The notes beneath the pieces were generated by a model that was given only the letters and a program-made list of their open reading frames with translations, was not told the DNA's origin and did not search any database. 64,000 bases of DNA from positions 1,488,001 through 1,552,000 of the forward strand of contig OZ220464.1 of assembly GCA_965115825.1 (NCBI GenBank), given 5' to 3'. Positions 32,693-41,147 of the stretch are shown here, in pieces. The translations under genes and the position numbers were made by a program. Source of the DNA: Bin87 sp965115825 (lineage in GTDB: Bacteria; Chloroflexota; Dehalococcoidia; Lucifugimonadales; UBA3495). The first letter of the stretch is position 1; each line of letters opens with the position of its first letter.

Positions 32693-34996
32693 TTGACTAG
32701 CCCGACTACCAACCCCACCGACCGACCCGACGGCAAGTCGCCCTTGGTCGGCCCCAGTATCGTGCCTGAGTTCGAATCCGCCTTGACTCGCCTCTGCGCC
32801 ATCGCCCGGCAAGGCCAACGCTCCGGCAGCCCCCTCTACAACCCTTCCGAAGCCTGGATTGTGGACAAAATGCCTGTCTTCCAGGACTTGCCCGCCTCTC
32901 GACAAGCCGAGTTGCTGGCCCAGGCGCGGGAACTGGCCGCCGAAGCCGCCGAAGCCAACGCCGCCGGCCGCGCCTCCAGCAAAGTCTGGCCCGAAACCGT
33001 CTTCCGCTTGGACAACGGCGGCCTCGCCTTTTTCAGCCAGCTCGGCGTCGTCCGTCGCCCCGACCTGACCCAGTATTTCATCGAAGGCTTCACCCCTAAT
33101 CGCGACGCCCTGGCCTTTTCCGAGGACAATCAGCGCCTTTTCACCCGGATATTCCACAAAGTTTGCGACAAGATGGAATCTGCCTTCGCCGCCGGCGAGG
33201 ACATCGTGCAGACCGACCGCCGGATTTGCGACGCTCCCGGCCGTTCTTTCCACGCCCGCCAGCTGCTCTTCGGCGACCGCTATATGCAGGCCCCCTATAT
33301 GTGGCGACGCCTCACCTTCGACCTCCCCCAGGATGAATGGCAGCAGCCCCCCGACATCCTGGAAGTGTCAGTGCCTCACTGGATGGACGACCTCGGACTT
33401 GACGAGACCCTCAAGACGCAGCTACGCGACGCCGGTATCACTCAGCTGGTGTTCAAGGCTCCCACCCGCGGCCTCTCCCTGCACTTCGGCTTTGACTATG
33501 TGGGCGAGCACAAAATGGGCCCCCTCTCCATTGCCATGCACCAGGTCAAGGAAAAGAACGGCTTGGCCGTCCAGGCCGCCCTCAGCATGGCCCGCGCCCG
33601 CGCCCTGGACGGCAACATCGTCAATACCGCCCTCGTAACCGTTGGCCCGTCCCTCCACGGTAAAAGCACCCTTACCATTATGGTCGAGCTGGCCGACAGC
33701 CAACTGGCCGGCATCCTCAACCTGCCCCACGACCCCGAAGAGGGCGTCTATCCCATGAACGACGACATCGTCCTGTTGCAGCCGCTGGATACCCCCATCT
33801 CCAGCCGCCAGGGCGGCGGCAGTGCCCTCATCACTTACGCCATCGACGGCACCGAAAACAACTTCTACGCCGTACCCTTCGGCCTCACCCACGAAGACGA
33901 CCCCATAACCTACGATGTCCTCCGCGGCGCCCCGGGCATAACCACCGACGACGAAACCCTGGAGAACGTCCCTGTCCACGTGGATACCCAGCAGCCCAAC
34001 TACCTGGAAAACCCCGTCCGCAATATGCGGATGATACTGTCCCGCCGCGGCCTCTTGCAGCGCAAGGGAGCCGCCGACCTGATTTCCAAAATCACCGGCG
34101 GACGCCTCACCGACTCCGTTCACGTCCCAATGGACAGCGCCGACCGCGTGTTCTGGCAGGAAGTGATGCGCCAGAACACCGTGATACCCCCGCTCCGTCG
34201 TCTCACCCTGGAACAGTACATTCGCGTCCTGATGTACGGCGAGGCCGTTCAGATGGGCGCCGCCATCGGCGCCATCGGCCGCCCCTACGTCGAATACTTC
34301 TCCGACCCCTTCATCATCGGCCTCGAAGACGAAAACGCTAACCTCCTCTACCACGTGTTGCAGCAGCTGGCCTGGGGCGGTATGCCCCAGCAGTACTACG
34401 CCTTCAACACCGGCGGCGTCGGCGCCGACACCAACGAGCAGGCCTCCGGCTCCCGCTACGTGAAAATCCCCCGCGAGCTGACCATGCTCTTGCAGGAAGC
34501 CCTCCTGCGCAACGCCGTCAAGTTCGAGTATGACCGCGTGCTCCGCTCCGAAGTGGCCGTAGCCGTGCTGGATGCCAACGGCGGCGAAGTCGTTGACCTC
34601 CGCGAAAAATGGCTGCCCGTCAACATCTACGGCGAAGCGGATTACGCCAGCCGCGTCTTGGAACTCATGCGACGCCGCTACTACGGCCGCGACCAGCAGG
34701 ACAAGGCCGGTATCCTGCGCTACACCAAAGTAGTCAACACCATCCTAGACCTTTCCGACGTTCCTACGCCCGCCAACGAGCGCGAACTGTCCTGGCTGCT
34801 CTCCTTCTACTGGTCTCTTGACCAACCCTATGAAACGCTGGCCGAAACGGCGGCCCACCGCAGCCAGGGAATGCGGCCGGTGGAGTACCAGCTCCGCGAG
34901 CTGCGCCGCAAGTACCGCGACGGTATAGCCTCCGGCCTGTCCATTCACCCGGACAGCCGTCAGCATCTGGCCGCCCTCGGGCTGCCGACGGATTAG
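32693..34996 (+). CDS. Divergent phosphoenolpyruvate carboxykinase-like protein
   Basis: A 767-residue protein that looks like a distant ATP-type PEPCK. VTVGPSLHGKSTLTIMVEL is a Walker A where PEPCK has GLSGTGKTT. YPMNDDIVLL matches the kinase-2 metal site. ITYDVLRGAPGITTDDETLENVPV matches the EPEI...LENV region, and YYAFNTGGVGADTNEQ the late VNTGW...GG region. The GGCYAK signature is not kept (here ENNFYAVPFG). It is about 200 residues longer than usual PEPCK. The start is a TTG at 32693 with GGGAGA upstream. Malate synthase follows after 24 bases, so a gluconeogenic role would fit; true activity is unproven. Confidence 0.65.
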   Translation: MTSPTTNPTDRPDGKSPLVGPSIVPEFESALTRLCAIARQGQRSGSPLYNPSEAWIVDKMPVFQDLPASRQAELLAQARELAAEAAEANAAGRASSKVWPETVFRLDNGGLAFFSQLGVVRRPDLTQYFIEGFTPNRDALAFSEDNQRLFTRIFHKVCDKMESAFAAGEDIVQTDRRICDAPGRSFHARQLLFGDRYMQAPYMWRRLTFDLPQDEWQQPPDILEVSVPHWMDDLGLDETLKTQLRDAGITQLVFKAPTRGLSLHFGFDYVGEHKMGPLSIAMHQVKEKNGLAVQAALSMARARALDGNIVNTALVTVGPSLHGKSTLTIMVELADSQLAGILNLPHDPEEGVYPMNDDIVLLQPLDTPISSRQGGGSALITYAIDGTENNFYAVPFGLTHEDDPITYDVLRGAPGITTDDETLENVPVHVDTQQPNYLENPVRNMRMILSRRGLLQRKGAADLISKITGGRLTDSVHVPMDSADRVFWQEVMRQNTVIPPLRRLTLEQYIRVLMYGEAVQMGAAIGAIGRPYVEYFSDPFIIGLEDENANLLYHVLQQLAWGGMPQQYYAFNTGGVGADTNEQASGSRYVKIPRELTMLLQEALLRNAVKFEYDRVLRSEVAVAVLDANGGEVVDLREKWLPVNIYGEADYASRVLELMRRRYYGRDQQDKAGILRYTKVVNTILDLSDVPTPANERELSWLLSFYWSLDQPYETLAETAAHRSQGMRPVEYQLRELRRKYRDGIASGLSIHPDSRQHLAALGLPTD

Positions 34997-35020
34997 TCAT
35001 CTCTATCGGGGTAATGAACC

Positions 35021-36598
35021 ATGCCGACCGACAGCATCCAAATCCTCGGCCCCGTTCCCGCTCAGTACGCCGAGATACTTACCGATGACGCGCTGGAATT
35101 TGTCGCCGAACTGCACCGCAACTTCGAGACGCCCCGCCGCCGGCTGATGGACGCCCGCGTCCGTCGCCAGGCCGAAATCGACGCCGGCGCCGCGCCCGAC
35201 TTCCTCCCCGAAACCCGCAGCGTCCGCGAGGGCGACTGGCGTGTGCCGCCGGCCCCGCCCGACCTCGCCAACCGCTGGGTAGAAATCACTGGTCCCTCAT
35301 CCAGCCGGCGCATGGTCATCAACGCCCTGAACTGCGGCGCCCATGTCTATATGACCGACTTCGAAGACGCCCACTCCCCCGCCTGGCTACCTACCCTGGA
35401 CGGCCAGCTCAACGTCCGCGACGCCTACCGCCGCACCATCAGCGACCAGGCCGCCGACGGACGCCGCTACCGCCTGAACGACGCCACCGCCACCCTCTGC
35501 GTACGCCCTCGCGGCCTGCACCTCATGGAACGCCACCTCCTGGTGGACGGCGAACCAGTCGCAGGCAGCTTCTTCGACTTTGGCCTGACCATCTACCACA
35601 ACCACATCGCCCAGCGCAGCCACGACACTGGCCCCTACTACTACCTGCCCAAGCTCCAATCCTATCTGGAAGCCCGCCTCTGGAATGACGTGTTCAACTT
35701 CGCCGAGGCCCGCTTGGGCATCCCACGGGGAACCGTCAGCCCCACCGTGCTGATTGAACACATCCTGGCCGCCTTTGAAATGGAAGAAATCCTCTACGAG
35801 TTCCGAGAACGTCCCGCCGGCCTGAACCTGGGCCGCTGGGATTACATTTTCAGCGTCATCAAAGTGTTCAACAACCGCGCCGATATGGTCTTCCCCGACC
35901 GGGCCCAGGTAACCATGGCCACCCACTTCCTGACCTCCGCGGCCCGGCTGCTGGTCAATACCTGCCACCGCCGCGGCGCCCACGCCTTGGGCGGAATGTC
36001 CGCATTCATCCCCCGCCGCGACGACCCGGACGCCAACGAAGCAGCCTTCGCTCAGGTGCGTTCAGACAAACAGCGTGAGGCTGACCAGGGCTTTGATGGC
36101 GCGTGGGTCGCCCACCCCGGCCTGGTTCCGCCGGTGCTTGACGTGTTCCAGTCCGCCTTTCCCGACGACAACCAGCTCTCCGTAATCCCCGAAGTCCGCA
36201 TCGCCCCCGACGACCTCCTGGCCGTGCCCGACGGAGAAATTACCGAAGCCGGCCTCCGCAACAACATCAGCGTCGCCTTGCAGTACATTGACGCCTGGAC
36301 CCGCGGCAACGGCGCCGTCGCCATCTACGGCCTGATGGAAGACGCCGCCACCGCCGAGATTTCGCGCTCCCAGCTCTGGCAGTGGGTCAAGCACGGCGCC
36401 TCCCTGAACGATGGCCGCCCGATTACCGCCGAGCTCTATCGCCAGACCCGCGCCCAGGAGGCCGCCGCCCTGCTCCGACAGCGCGGCCAGGACAACGCCG
36501 GCGCCCTGGACAAAGCCGTGTCCCTGCTCGACGAAATCGTCCTCTCCGATGACTTCATCGAGTTCCTCACCCTGCCCGGCTACCGCTACCTGGACTAG
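35021..36598 (+). CDS. aceB: Malate synthase (class A)
   Basis: A 525-residue enzyme joining glyoxylate and acetyl-CoA to malate in the glyoxylate cycle. Marks are YMTDFEDAHSPAWLPTLDGQLNVRDA, LYEFRERPAGLNLGRWDYIFSVIK (the malate synthase signature), HALGGMSAFIPRRDD and FDGAWVAHPGLVP, with a catalytic Asp in GLMEDAATAEISRSQLWQW. It is full length. The ATG at 35021 lies 24 bases after the PEPCK-like gene. Isocitrate lyase is not in the window. The pair implies growth on acetate or fatty acids. Confidence 0.95.
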   Translation: MPTDSIQILGPVPAQYAEILTDDALEFVAELHRNFETPRRRLMDARVRRQAEIDAGAAPDFLPETRSVREGDWRVPPAPPDLANRWVEITGPSSSRRMVINALNCGAHVYMTDFEDAHSPAWLPTLDGQLNVRDAYRRTISDQAADGRRYRLNDATATLCVRPRGLHLMERHLLVDGEPVAGSFFDFGLTIYHNHIAQRSHDTGPYYYLPKLQSYLEARLWNDVFNFAEARLGIPRGTVSPTVLIEHILAAFEMEEILYEFRERPAGLNLGRWDYIFSVIKVFNNRADMVFPDRAQVTMATHFLTSAARLLVNTCHRRGAHALGGMSAFIPRRDDPDANEAAFAQVRSDKQREADQGFDGAWVAHPGLVPPVLDVFQSAFPDDNQLSVIPEVRIAPDDLLAVPDGEITEAGLRNNISVALQYIDAWTRGNGAVAIYGLMEDAATAEISRSQLWQWVKHGASLNDGRPITAELYRQTRAQEAAALLRQRGQDNAGALDKAVSLLDEIVLSDDFIEFLTLPGYRYLD

Positions 36599-36613
36599 TC
36601 CCCGGTCAGCGAC

Positions 36614-37330
36614 ATGCCCGCCGCCGCCCTTGCCAAATCTCCCGTCGGCCTCTCCGATGCCGATGCGCTTTACGCCGACCTCCCTCACCCGGTGTCCGTC
36701 AACATCCGGCCCATCCTGGAATCCGTAGCCGGCAAGCTTACCGATGACGACATCGACCGCTGGTTCGTCGGGTTCCACCAAGCTAACGAGGGGCGCGGTT
36801 TTACCCTTGAACTCACCGCAGAAGGCGAATTGGTGATTAGCCCTATGGTAAATCGCGGCGGCGGCAGAGCCGAATTCCGACTGGCCCAAGCCCTCGCCAA
36901 CTGGGAGGATGAACACGGCGGCGAGGCCTATGGCTCCGATGCCAATATGCGCCTGCCCGACGGCTCACGGATACGTCCTGATGCCTGGTGGCTTTCGCCG
37001 GAACAGGTTTCCGCGCTGCCACCCCTGGCCGACGACCGGCCGATTACCGTCTGCCCCGCTTTCGTCGACGAAATCGTGTCGGGATCCGACCGCCTGCCGC
37101 CCTTGCAGCGCAAGATGGAACGCTACATTGCCAACGGCGCCCAGCTTGGCTGGCTCATCGCCCCCTCCCGCCGTCAAGTCCATATCTATCGCCCCAACGC
37201 CGCTGCCGAAACCCTGGACAACCCTGAAACCGTCAGCGGCGACCCCGTACTGCCCGGCTTCGTCTTCCCGGTGCGTCGCCGCATCTTCGCCCTGTACGAT
37301 GCCGCCGACTGTCGGCCATCCGCGCCATAG
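36614..37330 (+). CDS. Uma2-family (DUF820) endonuclease-like protein
   Basis: A 238-residue protein of the PD-(D/E)XK-like Uma2 family. The core reads LPDGSRIRPDAWWLS, then CPAFVDEIVSGSDRLPPLQRKMERYIANGAQLGWLI and RQVHIYRP. The Asp of PDAW, the Glu of DEIVS and the later Lys make the nuclease site. Function is unknown; Uma2 proteins are widespread in cyanobacteria and Chloroflexota and often scattered singly. The ATG at 36614 is 15 bases after malate synthase. It may ride on that transcript. Confidence 0.87.
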   Translation: MPAAALAKSPVGLSDADALYADLPHPVSVNIRPILESVAGKLTDDDIDRWFVGFHQANEGRGFTLELTAEGELVISPMVNRGGGRAEFRLAQALANWEDEHGGEAYGSDANMRLPDGSRIRPDAWWLSPEQVSALPPLADDRPITVCPAFVDEIVSGSDRLPPLQRKMERYIANGAQLGWLIAPSRRQVHIYRPNAAAETLDNPETVSGDPVLPGFVFPVRRRIFALYDAADCRPSAP

Positions 37331-37356
37331 GCCCCAAAACGAGCCGCATAGCCGCA

Positions 37357-38241
37357 ATGAAAATCCACCTGGTTGACGGAACCTACGAGCTGTTCCGCGC
37401 CCACTTCTCCCCCCGTCCCGGCCGCGTCGCTCCCAACGGACAAGACGTCAAAGCGACCCACGGGCTGGCCCAGTCCCTCATCGCCCTGCTCAACCGGCCC
37501 CACGTTGCCTACGTCGCCGTAGCCTTTGACACCGTCATCCGCTCTTTCCGCAACGACCTGTTTGACGGCTACAAAACCGGCGACGGCGTGGAACCGAACC
37601 TCCTCGCGCAGTTCCCCCTCGCGGAACAAATAACGTCTGCTCTCGGCCTGACCGTCTGGCCCATGGACCGGTTCGAGGCCGACGACGCCATCGCCGCCGC
37701 CGCCGTCCGCTTCTCTACGTCCGCCCAAGTCGAGCAGACCCTGATGTGCTCGCCGGATAAAGACCTGGCGCAAGTAGTCTCCGGCCAGCGCATAGTCATG
37801 CTCGACCGGCGCAAGGACGAAGTGACTGACGAGGCCGGCGTGCTGGCGAAGTTCGGCGTTCCCCCGCCCTCCATACCCGACTACCTGGCGCTGGTTGGCG
37901 ACGCCGCCGACGGCATCCCCGGCATCCCCCGCTGGGGCCACCGCTCCGCCGCCGCCATACTCACCCGCTACGGCGCTATAGACGCCATCCCTGCCGATGC
38001 CTACCATTGGGACATCAAAGTGCGCGGCGCCGCCGGCCTCGCCCAATCTCTGGCGAAGCAATACGACGACGCCTTGCTCTACCGCCGTTTGGCAACGCTG
38101 CGCTTGGACGTTCCGTTGCCGGAAACCCGCCCGGAGCAGCTGCGCTGGCCCGGCGTCCGGCGCCCCGACTTTACCGAACTCTGCCAATCCCTCGGCTTGG
38201 AGTCCCTGCTGCATCGGCTGCCGGAGCCGCCATCGTGTTAG
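37357..38241 (+). CDS. 5'-3' exonuclease (PolA N-terminal/flap nuclease-like)
   Basis: A 294-residue stand-alone 5' nuclease like the N-terminal domain of DNA polymerase I. Metal-binding motifs are MKIHLVDGTYELFRAHF at the start, DRFEADDAIAAAAVRF, CSPDKDLAQVVSG and LALVGDAADGIPGIPRWG, the last being the helix-hairpin-helix. It would remove RNA primers or flaps. The ATG at 37357 is 26 bases after the Uma2 gene. Its stop overlaps the stop of the convergent TPR gene by four bases. Confidence 0.9.
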   Translation: MKIHLVDGTYELFRAHFSPRPGRVAPNGQDVKATHGLAQSLIALLNRPHVAYVAVAFDTVIRSFRNDLFDGYKTGDGVEPNLLAQFPLAEQITSALGLTVWPMDRFEADDAIAAAAVRFSTSAQVEQTLMCSPDKDLAQVVSGQRIVMLDRRKDEVTDEAGVLAKFGVPPPSIPDYLALVGDAADGIPGIPRWGHRSAAAILTRYGAIDAIPADAYHWDIKVRGAAGLAQSLAKQYDDALLYRRLATLRLDVPLPETRPEQLRWPGVRRPDFTELCQSLGLESLLHRLPEPPSC

Positions 38242-39683
38242 CCGCAGTCCACCGACGCCGCCAACCGTTGCAGCTCGGCCGCGGCTTCATCCCCCGTCGC
38301 CGCCCAGGCCAGCCGCGCCTGTGCCAGCAGCCGCCGCGACGCCTCCGGATTCCCCTGCACCGCCTCTGCTTCCAGCCGGCCCAGCCAGTAGGTATCCCGC
38401 ACCGACGAGCGCCGGGACAGCCTTTCGTCCAGCATCCCTTTCGCTTCATCGTAACGGCCGGCGCGAATGTAGGTCTCCAGCAGGGTATCCTCAAACACTT
38501 CCCGTTGTGCGTGGCTGCCCCCGATGCGCGCCAGCATCGGATACGTCGGCCCCATCAAGTCGGCGGCAGTGTCGTAATCGCCGGCTGCAAACGCCGCCGC
38601 GCCCAGCGCGATGGGCAGGGTCATCTCCCGGGAAAGGTCGTCGCCCTTCTTGCCCTGCGCGGTGAGGCGGTCAACCAGCCGCTGCGTCGCCTCGGCGTCG
38701 CCGGCGCCGGCGAAAGCCAGCGCGGCGTGGCAATCCCGGAAAGCTGCGCCCGGGCCCTCCGCCGCCGGCATCGCCATATCCCGAACCTCCTCCCACGGCT
38801 TGCCCGGCGCCTCTCCCGAATATACTTGCAGCCGCCACATCAGCGAGGCCGCATCCGCCAGGTTCGCCAGGTTCCGCGCCTGCACCCCCGGCCGAATGTG
38901 CCTTGCGTACAATTCCAGCGCCTCCCCGTACCGCCCTTGCGCCAGCTCGAACAACGCCAGATGCCAGGACAGATGCACATTGTACGCCGCCCGTCGGTCA
39001 AACCCGTCCAGCCAGTCCGCCAGCCACTGCCCGCCGTTGGCCGCATCCCCCTGCTCAAAGTACGAATGCGTCACCGAATGGCACGCCACCGCGTTTTGCG
39101 GGTTGCCCTCCAGCGAGCGCATCGCCAGCTCCATCGCCTTCTCCGGCTGCTTCGTCTCGTGATGCGCGAAAGAGTACTGCCCCAGGAAAGACCACTCATC
39201 GCCGTTGGCCGGCGCAACCTTGCGCATCATCGCCATCAGATGCTCCGGAAAGTCCGGCACTCCGGCGCCGAAGCAGCCCAGCATATAAAGCCGTTGGGCC
39301 ACCCGCATCGTCAGCGTGTCCGTAGGAAAGTCCTCCAGATGCTCATGAATCAGCCTGATGGCCTCAACCCCTTTCCCGTGCGTAAAGCAGTGCATAATCT
39401 GCGTCGACTGCCGTTCTTCCTGCGACAGACCCGCCGACAACTCCACCGCCCGCGCTGCCGCTTCCCGCGCCGCCGGCACGTTCATTTGCAGATGCAGTAT
39501 GTAGGCCAGCGCTGCATGGGCCATCGCAAAGCCCTCATCAGCCTCAATCGCCGCCCGCAGCTTCTCCTCCGGCCCATAGTTCTGCGACAGTACCAGATCC
39601 AGTCCTTCCTGATACCGGTCGGCCGCCGCCGGCGAGGCGGTGGTGACGTTCAGCCCATTACGATTCTTCACCATAGCGCACAT
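38238..39683 (-). CDS. TPR protein (TTC38-like)
   Basis: A 481-residue protein made of tetratricopeptide-like helical repeats, with the layout of the eukaryotic and bacterial TTC38 group. Repeats are visible around FAMAHAALAYILHLQMN, WSFLGQYSFAHHETKQPEKAMELAMRSLEGNPQNAVACHSVTHSYFEQGD and LALFELAQGRYGEALELYARHI. No signal peptide is present. It probably acts as a protein-binding scaffold, partner unknown. A 105-base copy of its 5' coding region occurs broken at 40845-40949. Confidence 0.87.
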   Translation of the reverse strand: MCAMVKNRNGLNVTTASPAAADRYQEGLDLVLSQNYGPEEKLRAAIEADEGFAMAHAALAYILHLQMNVPAAREAAARAVELSAGLSQEERQSTQIMHCFTHGKGVEAIRLIHEHLEDFPTDTLTMRVAQRLYMLGCFGAGVPDFPEHLMAMMRKVAPANGDEWSFLGQYSFAHHETKQPEKAMELAMRSLEGNPQNAVACHSVTHSYFEQGDAANGGQWLADWLDGFDRRAAYNVHLSWHLALFELAQGRYGEALELYARHIRPGVQARNLANLADAASLMWRLQVYSGEAPGKPWEEVRDMAMPAAEGPGAAFRDCHAALAFAGAGDAEATQRLVDRLTAQGKKGDDLSREMTLPIALGAAAFAAGDYDTAADLMGPTYPMLARIGGSHAQREVFEDTLLETYIRAGRYDEAKGMLDERLSRRSSVRDTYWLGRLEAEAVQGNPEASRRLLAQARLAWAATGDEAAAELQRLAASVDCG

Positions 39684-39898
39684 CGTTTTCCCTCACTCCA
39701 ATCTTTCAATCTTTCATGGATACCCCAAGATTACCACACCAACCGAATAAATGTAATCGCCTATCCCAGATAGTTTTTTCTTTGAAGGGAGCCGCACAGA
39801 ACAGTACGGACAGGTAGGCAATGCTGTTCCTCCACTGCTGTCTCTGCAAATTGCAGAGAATGTCGCAAACCTGCTATCCAGGTAACAGAGTCGGGGCT

Positions 39899-40318
39899 AT
39901 GGATCGTCTTACGCAAGACCGCCGCAGCTGGAATATGTCCCGGATACGCGGTAAAGATACGGCACCAGAACGGCGCGTCCGTTCACTCCTGCATGGAATG
40001 GGTTACCGTTTCCGCCTTCACCGCCGGGACCTGCCGGGGCGTCCGGACATCGTACTGCCGGGACGGCGCACGGTAGTCATGGTGCACGGATGCTACTGGC
40101 ACCGCCACCCTGGCTGCAGGTTGGCTTATACACCCCAGAGCAATCAGAAATTCTGGGAATCCAAGTTCCAGGAAAACGTCAGCCGTGATCAGAGGCAGTA
40201 CAACGAACTACGTCTCTTGGGTTGGCATATCATCACAGTATGGGAGTGTGAAACAAAGCACCTCCAGGTACTTGCCCAGCGTCTGTATCAGGAGATGCCG
40301 AAGCTCATAAAGCCTTGA
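39899..40318 (+). CDS. vsr: Very short patch repair endonuclease Vsr
   Basis: A 139-residue mismatch nicking enzyme that cuts next to T:G mispairs left by deamination of 5-methylcytosine. It matches the family nearly throughout: MDRLTQDRRSWNMSRIRGKDTAPE, FRLHRRDLPGRPDIVLPGRRTVVMVHGCYWHRHPGC and LGWHIITVWECE. The Asp of GRPDIV and the His of WHRH are catalytic. I start it at the ATG at 39899, since the family begins MDRL; the frame is open to 39821. Vsr normally sits beside a cytosine methyltransferase, but none is adjacent here. Confidence 0.93.
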   Translation: MDRLTQDRRSWNMSRIRGKDTAPERRVRSLLHGMGYRFRLHRRDLPGRPDIVLPGRRTVVMVHGCYWHRHPGCRLAYTPQSNQKFWESKFQENVSRDQRQYNELRLLGWHIITVWECETKHLQVLAQRLYQEMPKLIKP

Positions 40319-40471
40319 AAATTCCAAACGGCGCAACCAGCATCCCAACATGACGGCCTCTCACAAGGCAGGGAATATACCCTGGTCAGGAAAACCAACC
40401 GTCGAGCGGCCAATAGGTCCCGACGGTGTTCCTCCGTTTTACTCCAATAGCATTTTCCGAACCTGGGCATC

Positions 40472-40825
40472 ATGTCCAGCAACGATGCAGACACTTATAC
40501 TCTCAACGCCGAAAACTCCTCGACTAATCGACCCAGCAACACGGACCGCCCCGAAGGAATCCTACATTCACAACGGCTATGCCGGATGCACAAAGCGCTT
40601 GTAAAGGCACTATTCCCGAAGTACATTGGGAGCAGCCGCTATCAGCATCAAGAGCACCGCTTTCCGGGTTCCCTACTCAATTTGTCAACACGCCCTAGGA
40701 CACTGCGCACTGCGTTGGAAAACGCCACAGTCATACCGGCAATCGTCACTGAAAACGTTGCGCCACACCAGATCGACCTAGCGGAAATGCAAGGAGTGAC
40801 CGTGCTCCTACACCCCGCTATGTAA
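40472..40825 (+). CDS. Possible hypothetical protein or remnant
   Basis: A 117-residue frame starting MSSNDADTYTLNAEN. The first half is polar and looks disordered; the second half has protein-like content (RFPGSLLNLSTRPRTLRTAL, PAIVTENVAPHQIDLAEMQGVTVLLHPAM). No ribosome binding site is visible before the ATG. Given its place downstream of vsr, the C-terminal part could be what is left of an accessory gene; I do not recognise it. Confidence 0.25.
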   Translation: MSSNDADTYTLNAENSSTNRPSNTDRPEGILHSQRLCRMHKALVKALFPKYIGSSRYQHQEHRFPGSLLNLSTRPRTLRTALENATVIPAIVTENVAPHQIDLAEMQGVTVLLHPAM

Positions 40826-40844
40826 GTTGCTGTCCGCTAATTGG

Positions 40845-40949
40845 CCCGCAGCTTCTCCTCCGGCCCGTATTTCTGCGACAATACCAGGTCCAGCCCTTCC
40901 TGATACCGGTCGGCTGCCGCCGGCGAGGCGGTGGTGACCTTCAGCCCAT
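40845..40949 (-). pseudogene. Truncated duplicate of the TPR gene 5' end
   Basis: 105 bases aligned without gaps to 39554-39658, with only a handful of differences. On the minus strand it encodes GLKVTTASPAAADRYQEGLD and a little more, then stops (LRAN-stop). The two copies are about 1.3 kb apart, with vsr between. Confidence 0.85.
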
Positions 40950-41029
40950 GCTGCTGCGGCATCCTTGACCAAAACCAACCCCAACTCAGCCCCGCAGCCT
41001 ATCATCGAGGTACAATATGGCAGATAAGA

Positions 41030-41147
41030 ATGTCTTCTCACCCGACTCCATACCCCCCTAGACGTTCAGGCTGATGGGCATCCTGCAGAGCGTCGTCGCA
41101 AACGCAATCTGATTGGCCTGGCGCGAATTGCATTCCTGGCTCTGCTG
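41030..41147 (+). other. Probable missing N-terminus of surface protein 2, one base out of frame
   Basis: An ATG at 41030, behind TACAAT at 41011-41016, opens MSSHPTPYPP. If one C is dropped from the C6 run at 41053-41058 it continues into the main frame as LDVQADGHPAERRRKRNLIG, then LARIAFLALLVQGPSAIF and an AQ cleavage site, a standard signal peptide. As sequenced, the frame ends after 14 residues. Confidence 0.55.

Larger units (their letters stand above)
40319..41147. other. Patchy, less GC-rich intergenic region
   Basis: About 830 bases between vsr and surface protein 2. It is visibly less GC-rich than the rest and holds a possible reading frame at 40472, a broken TPR-gene fragment, and the putative 5' end of surface protein 2. 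It looks like a site of past insertion or loss. Confidence 0.5.

Noticed and set aside
38007..39773. 588-codon plus-strand open frame antisense to the TPR gene
   Set aside because: Arg/Pro/His-rich shadow translation; the minus-strand TPR repeats are convincing.
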